Positions 16,784 to 23,326 of a stretch of 64,000 nt of DNA are shown here, in pieces (the first letter of the stretch is position 1; each line of letters begins with the position of its first letter). A program made the translations under genes and the position numbers. The stretch spans positions 1,240,001 through 1,304,000 of the forward strand of contig NZ_JABMCZ010000003.1 of NCBI RefSeq assembly GCF_013186535.1, given 5' to 3'. This stretch comes from Nocardia terpenica (GTDB lineage Bacteria; Actinomycetota; Actinomycetes; Mycobacteriales; Mycobacteriaceae). The notes under the pieces are model-generated. The model did no database searches. It was not told where the DNA came from and saw only the letters and a list, made by a program, of their open reading frames with translations.

Positions 16784-17554
16784 TCAGCCCACGTGCTCGC
16801 GCAAGTACGCCAAATCCTCGGCAAGTCCATCCCCGGGCGTCTCCAGAACCACCGGCGCGTCGGCGGTGCGGCAGACCTCGGCGAGGAGTTGGGGGTCGAT
16901 GGTGCCGTCGGCGAAGTTGGCGTGGCGGTCGGCGCCGGAATTGAATTCGTCGCGCGAGGAGTTCAGGTGGACGAGGTCGATGCGGCCGGTGATGGCGCGG
17001 ATGCGGTCGACCACGCCGATCAGTTCCTCGCCGCCCGCCCAGGCGTGGCAGGTGTCCAGGCAGAAACCGGCGCCGAAGTCGCCGACCGCGTCCCACAGCC
17101 GCGCGATCGAGTCGAAATGCCGTGCCATGGCGTGGTTTCCGCCCGCGGTGTTCTCGATGAGAATCGGGACCGCGAAGCCGCCCTTGTCCTGCTGGCGCTC
17201 GAACAGTTTGCGCCAGTTGACGACTCCGGCCTCGATCTCCGCGTCGGAGCGGACGTGGCCGCCGTGCACGACCAGCCCGAACGCGCCCAGATCGGCCGCG
17301 GCCTGCGCCTGCTGCGCGACCGCGGTGCGCGAGGGCATGCGCAGCCGGTTGTTGGTGCTGGCCACATTGATCTGGTACGAGGAGTGCACCACCACATCGA
17401 TCGGGCTGGCCTTGATCTGCTCGGCCTGCGGGTGCGGCTGCGGTTTCTCCCACCCCTGCGGGTCGATGACGAACATCTGGATCACCTCGGCGCCCAGCCG
17501 TTCGCCGAAGTCGATCGGATCACTGTCTTGCCGGACGTGTGCTCCAATGCGCAT
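16784..17554 (-). CDS. nfo: Endonuclease IV (AP endonuclease)
   Basis: A DNA repair enzyme of 256 residues that cuts 5' of abasic sites and removes 3' blocking groups. The order of motifs is that of Nfo: MRIGAHVRQ at the start, VVHGGHV, ILIENTAGG, CLDTCHAWAGG and LVHLNSSRDEFNSGADRH, together supplying the His/Glu/Asp ligands of the trinuclear zinc centre. The start is ATG 17554. TACGCT lies eight bases upstream, so the message may be leaderless; the GTG two codons earlier is less likely. It stands alone between the dioxygenase and a divergent protein kinase. Confidence 0.92.
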   Translation of the reverse strand: MRIGAHVRQDSDPIDFGERLGAEVIQMFVIDPQGWEKPQPHPQAEQIKASPIDVVVHSSYQINVASTNNRLRMPSRTAVAQQAQAAADLGAFGLVVHGGHVRSDAEIEAGVVNWRKLFERQQDKGGFAVPILIENTAGGNHAMARHFDSIARLWDAVGDFGAGFCLDTCHAWAGGEELIGVVDRIRAITGRIDLVHLNSSRDEFNSGADRHANFADGTIDPQLLAEVCRTADAPVVLETPGDGLAEDLAYLREHVG

Positions 17555-17711
17555 GGGCACAGAGCGTATCGGTAGCCACCGACAGGGTTGCCGCGGCTGC
17601 TATGGTTTCGATGTTTCCCGTGGTTAGCCCCAGGGTGGCGGCGGGTGGTTCGTGCGGTGCTGCCGTGTGCCGGCGGGTTTCGGTGCGTGGCACGGAAAGT
17701 GGGAGCGGGGC

Positions 17712-18959
17712 ATGCTTGCCAACGGTGAGATCTTCGCCGGCTATCCCATCGAACGGCTGTTGGGCCGCGGTGGCATGGGTTCGGTCTACCTGGCCATGCA
17801 TCCGCGCCTGCCACGAATGACGGCGTTGAAGGTGCTCAATCGGGAGATGATCGCCGACGCCGAGATCCGCGCCCGCTTCGAGCGCGAGGCCGATCTGGTC
17901 GCCCAGCTGGACCATCCCAACATCGTGACCGTGTACGACCGCGGGCTCGAGGACGGTCTGCTGTGGATTTCCATGCAGTACATCGACGGCATCGATGCCG
18001 CGAGCGTCGACCCGCGGCAGCTGCCGCCGGAGCGGGCGGTGCAGATCGTCGGCGAGGTCGCCGAGGCGCTGGACTACGCGCACCGCAACGGCGTGCTGCA
18101 CCGCGACGTGAAACCGGCCAATATGCTGCTGGCCCGCTCCACCGGCGGCAAGGGCGAGCGGGTCTACCTCACCGACTTCGGCATTGCGCGATTACGTGAC
18201 GACGGCGGCCATCTCACCCAGACGGGAACGTTCACCGCGACGCTGGCCTATGCCTCGCCCGAGCAGCTCACCGGCGCGGCGCTGGACGGCCGCGCCGATC
18301 AGTATTCGTTGGCGTGCAGCCTGTTCTGGCTGTTCACCGGCAGCGGGCCGTTCCCCGCGCCGAGCCCGGCGGCGGTCATCCGCGGCCACCTGCAGGGCCC
18401 GCCGCCCGCGCTGAGCAGCGTCCGCCCCGGCCTGCCCCGCTCCCTGGACGCGATCCTGATCAAGGCGATGTCCAAGCGCGCCGACGACCGCTTCGAATCC
18501 TGCGCGGACTTCGCCGCCGCCGCCCGCCGCGCCTTCGCCCCACCGAGCGCCCCGCCCATTCCGGTGGCCCCCCAGGGCACCGGCCCGGGCATGCCCATCG
18601 CCCCGCGCCCCACCTCCGGTCCCGGCCTGTCCATGCCCCCGCGCCCCACGACCGGCCCCGGCATGCCTATGGCCCCGCGCCCCGCCATGGCCCCGTACCC
18701 CGCCACCGGCCCGGGCACCCCGGTAGTCGGCCGCCCGCCGACCGGCCCCGCCGTCCCCACCGTCGGCTCCGGCGGCATCCGCGCGACCACCCCACCACCC
18801 CAGCCGCTCTACCACCCAGGCCCCCAACCCACTCCGTACGGCTACCCACAGCCCCTGCCCCCACCGAAATCCAACTCCGGCCTGATCATCGCCATCATCA
18901 TCGGCACCGTCGTCCTCCTCTTGGTCGTCCTGCTGATCATCGCGGCACTGTCGGCATAG
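17712..18959 (+). CDS. Membrane-anchored Ser/Thr protein kinase (PknB-like Hanks type)
   Basis: The kinase domain occupies residues 10-280 of 415. GRGGMGSVY is the P-loop (18-26), K40 is the ATP-binding lysine, HRDVKPANMLL is the catalytic loop, DFGIA is the metal loop and ATLAYASPEQL is the activation/substrate loop. A linker of about 100 residues carries repeats rich in Pro, Gly and Met (units like TGPGMPMAPRP). The protein ends with one hydrophobic helix, SGLIIAIIIGTVVLLLVVLL, and only a few residues after it. It therefore has no extracellular sensor domain and must sense through the membrane, a partner or the linker. GGGAGCGGGG precedes the ATG. Confidence 0.93.
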   Translation: MLANGEIFAGYPIERLLGRGGMGSVYLAMHPRLPRMTALKVLNREMIADAEIRARFEREADLVAQLDHPNIVTVYDRGLEDGLLWISMQYIDGIDAASVDPRQLPPERAVQIVGEVAEALDYAHRNGVLHRDVKPANMLLARSTGGKGERVYLTDFGIARLRDDGGHLTQTGTFTATLAYASPEQLTGAALDGRADQYSLACSLFWLFTGSGPFPAPSPAAVIRGHLQGPPPALSSVRPGLPRSLDAILIKAMSKRADDRFESCADFAAAARRAFAPPSAPPIPVAPQGTGPGMPIAPRPTSGPGLSMPPRPTTGPGMPMAPRPAMAPYPATGPGTPVVGRPPTGPAVPTVGSGGIRATTPPPQPLYHPGPQPTPYGYPQPLPPPKSNSGLIIAIIIGTVVLLLVVLLIIAALSA

Positions 18960-18990
18960 CCGACCGAGCGTGCGGTGCACCAACTCTCGC

Positions 18991-19072
18991 CATTCCGGCG
19001 TGGACTCCCGTCATTCCGGCGTGTTTTTGGCCGGAATCGTGAGGGTCCCTGCCAAAAGCGCGCCGGGATGAC
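18991..19072. repeat. Palindromic repeat element with a duplicated shoulder unit
   Basis: CATTCCGGCGTG occurs twice, 21 bases apart. The second copy runs into TGTTTTTGGCCGGAATC and, after a short loop, into the complementary arm CTGCCAAAAGCGCGCCGGGA. This is the same family as 16705-16762, with what may be the first step of a tandem array. It lies beyond the kinase stop. Confidence 0.85.
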
Positions 19073-19079
19073 GGGTGCT

Positions 19080-19163
19080 GTCCAGGGGGGTGCGTCGACA
19101 TCCGTGAACGTCCGCTGATCTGATGTTATGCACATCGGCGATAACTCACGGATGTCCCTGGAC
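19080..19163. repeat. Nested inverted repeat next to the XRE cassette
   Basis: GTCCAGGG (19080) pairs with CCCTGGAC (ending 19163), and GACATCCGTGA (19097-19107) pairs with TCACGGATGTC (19146-19156), around a 38-base centre. The left side has nine extra bases between the two arms. It is unrelated to the GGCCGG element. It could be a recombination or attachment site, a protein-binding site or a structured RNA; the sequence alone does not say which. Confidence 0.7.
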
Positions 19164-19197
19164 GGCTCGGATTGTGACACGTAGGTGACACAGAGCG

Positions 19198-19224
19198 GCC
19201 CGCGCTCGCCCCCGGAGCGCGGGC
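19198..19224. terminator. Strong hairpin, candidate terminator
   Basis: GCCCGCGCTC and GAGCGCGGGC form a perfect 10-bp stem with a 7-base loop. It lies between the 3' ends of the kinase gene and the convergent XRE regulator and could terminate either. No U-tract follows on either strand. Confidence 0.55.
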
Positions 19225-19377
19225 TGTGGCCTGTCGTCAGGCGGGGACGGCCCCTACTCGCTGGAGTGAGATGTCCATTACACGCTACATAGTGGGGAGC
19301 GCTCAGGACTTGCTAGCACGGTGAGGGACAGGCCACGGGACCAGTCGCAGCCCGTCCCGGCAGTAGTATGCACCTAC

Positions 19378-20538
19378 TTAGCGGATAGGGCCGCCTTCCA
19401 GAACACGCTCGATCTCGCTGACCCGTCGATCCAACCGTGACGATTTCACCTTGTCTGCCGCCCGCCGGGCCCGTGCGATCGTGGCCCGAGCAGCATCGAG
19501 TTCACCCTTGCCCGCATAGGCTTCCGCCAACCACGTGCGGTACAAAGCCACCTCGCGGGCATGATCCGCCGGGTAGCCGTCGATCGCCCGCGACAACAGG
19601 GGCTCGGCGCTGGACGGGTCTCTGAGCTCCACAAAGCACCGTCCGGCCATGACGTCGATCTCATCCCTGTTCAGCCAGTACGTCCACTCAGGCTCGGCGA
19701 TATCCGGCGAGTGCGAATCGTAAGTGTCGTCGACGGCGTCCAATGCCCGACGGCTCCCGTCACGATCCCGAGCACGAGCACTGGCCCACGCCACCCGCTC
19801 GAGCAGCAGCGTCCGCACAACCGGTGTGGCATCGCGCGCGCCGACCACAGCTGTTCGCGCCAGTAGCGCGGCATCGGCAGGGTTGCCGACATTCGACATC
19901 TGATAGCTCAGCGACGAAAACAGCTGCGCCGCAAGCACTTTGTCCCCCGCTTCGCTGGCCGCCGACACACCCTCGAGATAATCGGTCTCCGCATCGGCGT
20001 ACCGGCCCGCGTCAGATGCCACCCACCCCGCCAGCTGGGAGAGTTCGCCGACCACGGTCAGCAACCGCTGCCCTATCTGCTCGGTGTAGCTGCCGCAGTC
20101 GACCAGGCCGCGAATGTCGGCCAACTCCTTGCGAATCACGGGGTACAGCGTGCGGCCCCCGACTGAATCGTCGAGATGCCGAAGCTCGACAACCCGTTGC
20201 TCGAGTTCCGTGGCGAGACTGGCCCCGACCTTCCTGCCTGCGGCCGAGTGCGTGAACGCTGGCGAGTCGGACACCAGCCACTCGTGTGCCACGCGTACAG
20301 GATCGGTAGGCGGTGTGGCGAGGGTGTAGACGGAGACGTTCAATGCCGCCGAGTACGCCCGTACGTGCTCCGGCCGGATAGGGCGATCACCTGTTTCCAG
20401 TTGCCCTAGATACGTTTTCGAATAGTTCGTCCGTGCAGCGAGCGCTGACAGGCTGATACCGACAGCGTCGCGTGCCGCGCGGAGTCGTTCGCCTGTGATC
20501 TCGGTATCGCTGAATTCCGGACGCTGGTCCTCGTCCAT
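19378..20538 (-). CDS. XRE-family regulator with TPR-like C-terminal domain
   Basis: The protein has 386 residues. Residues 15-60 are a helix-turn-helix of the XRE type (ERLRAARDAVGISLSALA, then TNYSKTYLGQLETGDRPIRP). The remainder is an all-alpha array of helix pairs (for example AGRYADAETDYLEGVSAASE and GELDAARATIARARRAADK) like the TPR regions of peptide-binding actinobacterial regulators. It is divergent from four small overlapping genes across 200 bases and is probably their regulator. Direct repeats lie 13-40 bases upstream of its own start. Its peptide or protein ligand is unknown. Confidence 0.85.
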   Translation of the reverse strand: MDEDQRPEFSDTEITGERLRAARDAVGISLSALAARTNYSKTYLGQLETGDRPIRPEHVRAYSAALNVSVYTLATPPTDPVRVAHEWLVSDSPAFTHSAAGRKVGASLATELEQRVVELRHLDDSVGGRTLYPVIRKELADIRGLVDCGSYTEQIGQRLLTVVGELSQLAGWVASDAGRYADAETDYLEGVSAASEAGDKVLAAQLFSSLSYQMSNVGNPADAALLARTAVVGARDATPVVRTLLLERVAWASARARDRDGSRRALDAVDDTYDSHSPDIAEPEWTYWLNRDEIDVMAGRCFVELRDPSSAEPLLSRAIDGYPADHAREVALYRTWLAEAYAGKGELDAARATIARARRAADKVKSSRLDRRVSEIERVLEGGPIR

Positions 20539-20550
20539 GCGCTCATCGTA

Positions 20551-20578
20551 AGCGGAGTTGCGGACGACTGCGGACGGG
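20551..20578. promoter_or_regulatory. Candidate XRE operator, direct repeats TGCGGAC
   Basis: TGCGGACGAC and TGCGGACGGG follow each other with a 10-base period, preceded by the related AGCGGAGT. One-turn-spaced repeats immediately upstream of an XRE gene fit an autoregulatory site that could also reach the divergent cassette promoter. Confidence 0.45.
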
Positions 20579-20740
20579 AATGTCTATCGGTTCGGGCATC
20601 CCGGCGGCAATGCTCGAGTCAGGCCCCGACACCGGGTGACCCCGCACCAGTCCGAATCGAATCGTGGCCCCGCTGGTGCGACCCGCCTCAGTGTCCCCGG
20701 CGTCGGGTGCCGTTCCAATCGACGGACCAAGGGGTACCGG

Positions 20741-20980
20741 ATGGGATCGGGAACAGCGATAACGGAAGTCGCGATCTTGGGTGTGCTCGCGCCCGGTGGA
20801 TTGTTCACTGCGAGCCAGATCATGCAGCGGGCGCACCTTACGAGTTGGAGCGTACGGCGTGCACTGGTCCAGTTATCGGCCCGGGGCTTGATCATGCACG
20901 CGCCGTATCAGGCCAAGTGGTCGATAACCGCTCGGGGACAACACGTTTGGGCAACTAAGCAGCGGAGGTTTGCGGAATGA
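20741..20980 (+). CDS. Small winged-helix protein
   Basis: Seventy-nine residues. TEVAILGVLAPGGLFTASQI and MQRAHLTSWSVRRALVQLSA form helices 1-3 of a winged helix; RGLIMHAPYQAKWSITARG is the wing with the typical 'ARG' ending of PadR/MarR-like small regulators. AAGGGG lies seven bases before the ATG. It is the first of four genes joined by overlapping stop and start codons. It may bind DNA or act as an adaptor for the divergent XRE protein. No close family is recognised. Confidence 0.72.
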   Translation: MGSGTAITEVAILGVLAPGGLFTASQIMQRAHLTSWSVRRALVQLSARGLIMHAPYQAKWSITARGQHVWATKQRRFAE

Positions 20981-21237
20981 ACGGTGGTGAGGTCGTCCGG
21001 CTCGGCCCGATTCGTCCTGAGCATGTCGGCAGCGGCTGGCTCCTCGAGGGCGACGACCAGGGCGAGTGGTTCTTGTGCAAGCCGATCGGCACCGGGGTCG
21101 TGAGGATCTTCGCGACTGCGTCCGCGTGCGGTGTGGGGCTGTGCCTGCCCGATGGCCGGATGGTGCGGGGCATGTCGGCGCGGGACGTGGACGACGCGAA
21201 GGCGTTGGCCGACAAGCTGATTCGCGAGGTCAACTGA
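20977..21237 (+). CDS. Small protein of unknown function, cassette gene 2
   Basis: Eighty-six residues, read from an ATG that overlaps the previous stop (ATGA). The sequence looks like a small beta-rich fold: GPIRPEHVGSGWLLEGDDQG, WFLCKPIGTGVVRIF and GLCLPDGRMVRGM, then a C-terminal helix DDAKALADKLIREVN. Two cysteines are not arranged as a metal motif. I do not recognise the family. Tight coupling to its neighbours indicates a shared role. Confidence 0.65.
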   Translation: MNGGEVVRLGPIRPEHVGSGWLLEGDDQGEWFLCKPIGTGVVRIFATASACGVGLCLPDGRMVRGMSARDVDDAKALADKLIREVN

Positions 21238-21362
21238 TGGCCGCGTGGGATAGGGCCGGGATGGTGGTAGCGGCCGGGCTTCCGGCGCTGGTGGCGTTGT
21301 GGGCGTGTTTCTGGCCCGTCGCGGCATCCCGGCGCAAGCGCGGACGGCGGCGTCGCCGATGA
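21237..21362 (+). CDS. 41-residue membrane peptide, cassette gene 3
   Basis: The ATG shares its A with the previous TGA stop. The product has one hydrophobic helix (AGMVVAAGLPALVALWACFW) followed by a strongly basic tail, SRRKRGRRRRR. That is a plausible single-pass membrane peptide with the tail in the cytoplasm. It is short enough to be missed by most gene callers. Overlaps at both ends and matching layout argue that it is real. Confidence 0.55.
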   Translation: MAAWDRAGMVVAAGLPALVALWACFWPVAASRRKRGRRRRR

Positions 21363-21679
21363 CACGGTTCGCCTACGTCCGTACACGATTCGGCGGCAAG
21401 CGGCGCGACTTCGAACTCCCCAGAGACGCCACCGCGTTCGGGGCGTGGGTCGCGGAGCGCCGGGTGAGTGCGACGAGTCTGGCGATCTTCGATCGGCACC
21501 GCGATATCGTTCTCGCCTATTTGGCCCGGATGGCGGCGGTCAACGACCAGGACCTGTTTCAGCTGATCACCTGGTCTGACTCCGGCGCACCTGTCTCGGT
21601 GGAGCATCACCCGCTGCACGGGGTGACGAGGGGTGGCTGTCGAGATGGCCAGGGCGTCTGCCGGGATGACCACGGGTGA
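21359..21679 (+). CDS. Small protein of unknown function, cassette gene 4
   Basis: The product has 106 residues and a start overlapping the stop of the 41-residue peptide (ATGA). MTRFAYVRTRFGGKRRDFEL begins it, then an alpha-rich middle, FGAWVAERRVSATSLAIFDR, and a polar tail. No family is recognised. The last 25 residues are weakly composed and could be post-domain sequence. It ends 50 bases before the 3' end of the convergent PAP2 gene. Confidence 0.6.
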   Translation: MTRFAYVRTRFGGKRRDFELPRDATAFGAWVAERRVSATSLAIFDRHRDIVLAYLARMAAVNDQDLFQLITWSDSGAPVSVEHHPLHGVTRGGCRDGQGVCRDDHG

Positions 21680-21728
21680 ATGCTCGGGACGGCCGGTTGG
21701 GGTGCTCGGGCGGAGGTTTGTTCGAGGG

Positions 21729-22472
21729 CTAGGTCGAGGTGTGGATTATCGGGGTGTGGGTGGTGGGGGAGGGTTCGCGGAGGCGGAGGTAGAGGGTGTA
21801 GGCGGAGATGCAGAGGGTGAGCCAGAGGGTGCCGATGGCCATTCCGGCTAGGACGTCGGTGGGCCAGTGGACGCCGAGGTAGAGGCGGGAGGCGCCGACT
21901 GCCAGGACGAATGTTGCTGCGCCGAGGGCTACGGCGATCTTGGGGGCGCGGCGGTGTAGGGACAGGACCACGAGGGCGGTGAGTGCGCCGATGATGGCGG
22001 TCGAGCCGAGGGTGTGGCCGGAGGGGAAGGACTGGCTCGTTTCGACCACCAGGTGGTCGGCGACCGGGGGGCGCTGGCGGCCGACCACCACCTTGAGGAA
22101 TGCGCCGATCGCGCCCGCGCCGCCCGCGGCCGCCGCGATCAGGACCAGCTGGGGCCAGCGGCGGCGCCAGGCGAACCAGGCGCAGGCCGCCAGCGCCACG
22201 GCGCCCATGGTCGAGATGGCGCCCAGGTCGCTCACCGCCTTCGCGATCGGCGTCAGCCAGCCCGTGCGATGCGGGATCACCCAATTCATCGTGGCCGGGT
22301 CGATGCGGGTGACGCCGTCGTCGTCCACCACGTCACCGGTCAGCTCGACGATGCCCCCGGTCAGCCCGGCCACCGCGGTGAGCGCGCACGCCTTGGCCCA
22401 GCGCAGGATGCCGCGCCGGACGAGCACGGCGGTGACGACAGCGGTCAGCAGGGCCAGGATGAGCAACACCAT
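21729..22472 (-). CDS. PAP2-family membrane phosphatase
   Basis: This protein of 247 residues has about six membrane helices. The three phosphatase motifs are KVVVGRQRPP (KX6RP), FPSGHTLG (PSGH) and SRLYLGVHWPTDV (SRX5HX3D). Such enzymes hydrolyse phosphatidic acid, phosphatidylglycerol phosphate or undecaprenyl/decaprenyl diphosphate on the outer face of the membrane. The start is ATG 22472, seven bases after TATCCT, a leaderless arrangement; longer frames upstream have no homology. It is divergent from the ABC exporter. Confidence 0.9.
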   Translation of the reverse strand: MVLLILALLTAVVTAVLVRRGILRWAKACALTAVAGLTGGIVELTGDVVDDDGVTRIDPATMNWVIPHRTGWLTPIAKAVSDLGAISTMGAVALAACAWFAWRRRWPQLVLIAAAAGGAGAIGAFLKVVVGRQRPPVADHLVVETSQSFPSGHTLGSTAIIGALTALVVLSLHRRAPKIAVALGAATFVLAVGASRLYLGVHWPTDVLAGMAIGTLWLTLCISAYTLYLRLREPSPTTHTPIIHTST

Positions 22473-22479
22473 GGCTACG

Positions 22480-22485
22480 AGGATA
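22480..22485 (-). promoter_or_regulatory. -10 element TATCCT of a leaderless promoter
   Basis: On the minus strand TATCCT is followed by seven bases and the ATG of the PAP2 phosphatase. No ribosome binding site lies between. Confidence 0.5.
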
Positions 22486-22558
22486 TTCGGACTCCTACCC
22501 CGGTATTGGGGGACATCCCTCATGGCGGAAGTGCGGATATCCCGGAAAACTGGTGTGC

Positions 22559-23326
22559 ATGACTGCCGATGCCCTGGGCACCGAACCCGCCGCAGCGACC
22601 ACGCTCGCGGCCCGCGCCACCGATCTGACCAAGCTGTACGGATCGGGTGACACCCAGGTCCGGGCCCTGGACGGCGTCAGCGCCGACTTCGCCCAGCGCG
22701 AATTCACCGCCATCATGGGCCCGTCCGGCTCCGGGAAGTCCACGCTCATGCACTGCCTGGCCGGGCTCGACAGCGTCACCTCGGGCACGGTACGCATCGG
22801 CGACACCGATCTGACCGGCCTGTCCGACCGGCAGATGACGGCGTTGCGCCGCGACCGGATCGGCTTCGTATTCCAGGCGTTCAACCTGGTGCCGACGCTC
22901 ACCGCGCTGGAGAACATCACGCTGCCGCTGGACATCGCGGGGCGCAAGCCGGATCAGGACTGGCTGGAGACGGTCATCAAGCGGCTCGGCCTCGGCGATC
23001 GGCTCGGCCACCGGCCCAGCGAGCTGTCCGGCGGCCAGCAGCAGCGGGTGGCGTGCGCGCGGGCGCTGTCGGGCAAGCCGGACATCATCTTCGGCGACGA
23101 GCCCACCGGCAATCTGGACTCGCGATCCTCCGGCGAGGTGCTGTCGATCCTGCGTGCCGCCGTCGACGAATTCGGCCAGACCGTGGTGATCGTGACCCAC
23201 GAACCGCATGCCGCCTCCTACGCCGACCGGGTGATCTTCCTCGCCGACGGCCGCATCGTCGACGAATTACGCGACCCCACCGCGGATTCCGTGCTCGACC
23301 GGATGAAATCGCTGGAGACGCGGTAA
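22559..23326 (+). CDS. ABC transporter ATP-binding protein (MacB/LolD type)
   Basis: This 255-residue ATPase contains Walker A GPSGSGKST, the Q-loop in VFQAFNLVPTLTALEN, the signature LSGGQQQRVACARAL, Walker B IIFGDEPTGNLD and the switch His in VIVTHEPHAA. The long insertion-free form with LPLDIAGRKP is typical of MacB/LolD/DevA exporters, which move lipids, peptides or antibiotics outward by mechanotransmission. The last base of its stop codon is the first base of the permease ATG, so the two are coupled. Confidence 0.95.
   Translation: MTADALGTEPAAATTLAARATDLTKLYGSGDTQVRALDGVSADFAQREFTAIMGPSGSGKSTLMHCLAGLDSVTSGTVRIGDTDLTGLSDRQMTALRRDRIGFVFQAFNLVPTLTALENITLPLDIAGRKPDQDWLETVIKRLGLGDRLGHRPSELSGGQQQRVACARALSGKPDIIFGDEPTGNLDSRSSGEVLSILRAAVDEFGQTVVIVTHEPHAASYADRVIFLADGRIVDELRDPTADSVLDRMKSLETR

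Noticed and set aside
19198..19224. tRNA or other structured RNA gene at the strong hairpin
   Set aside because: Only one stem is present, with no cloverleaf arms or CCA-type end; a terminator is the simpler reading.
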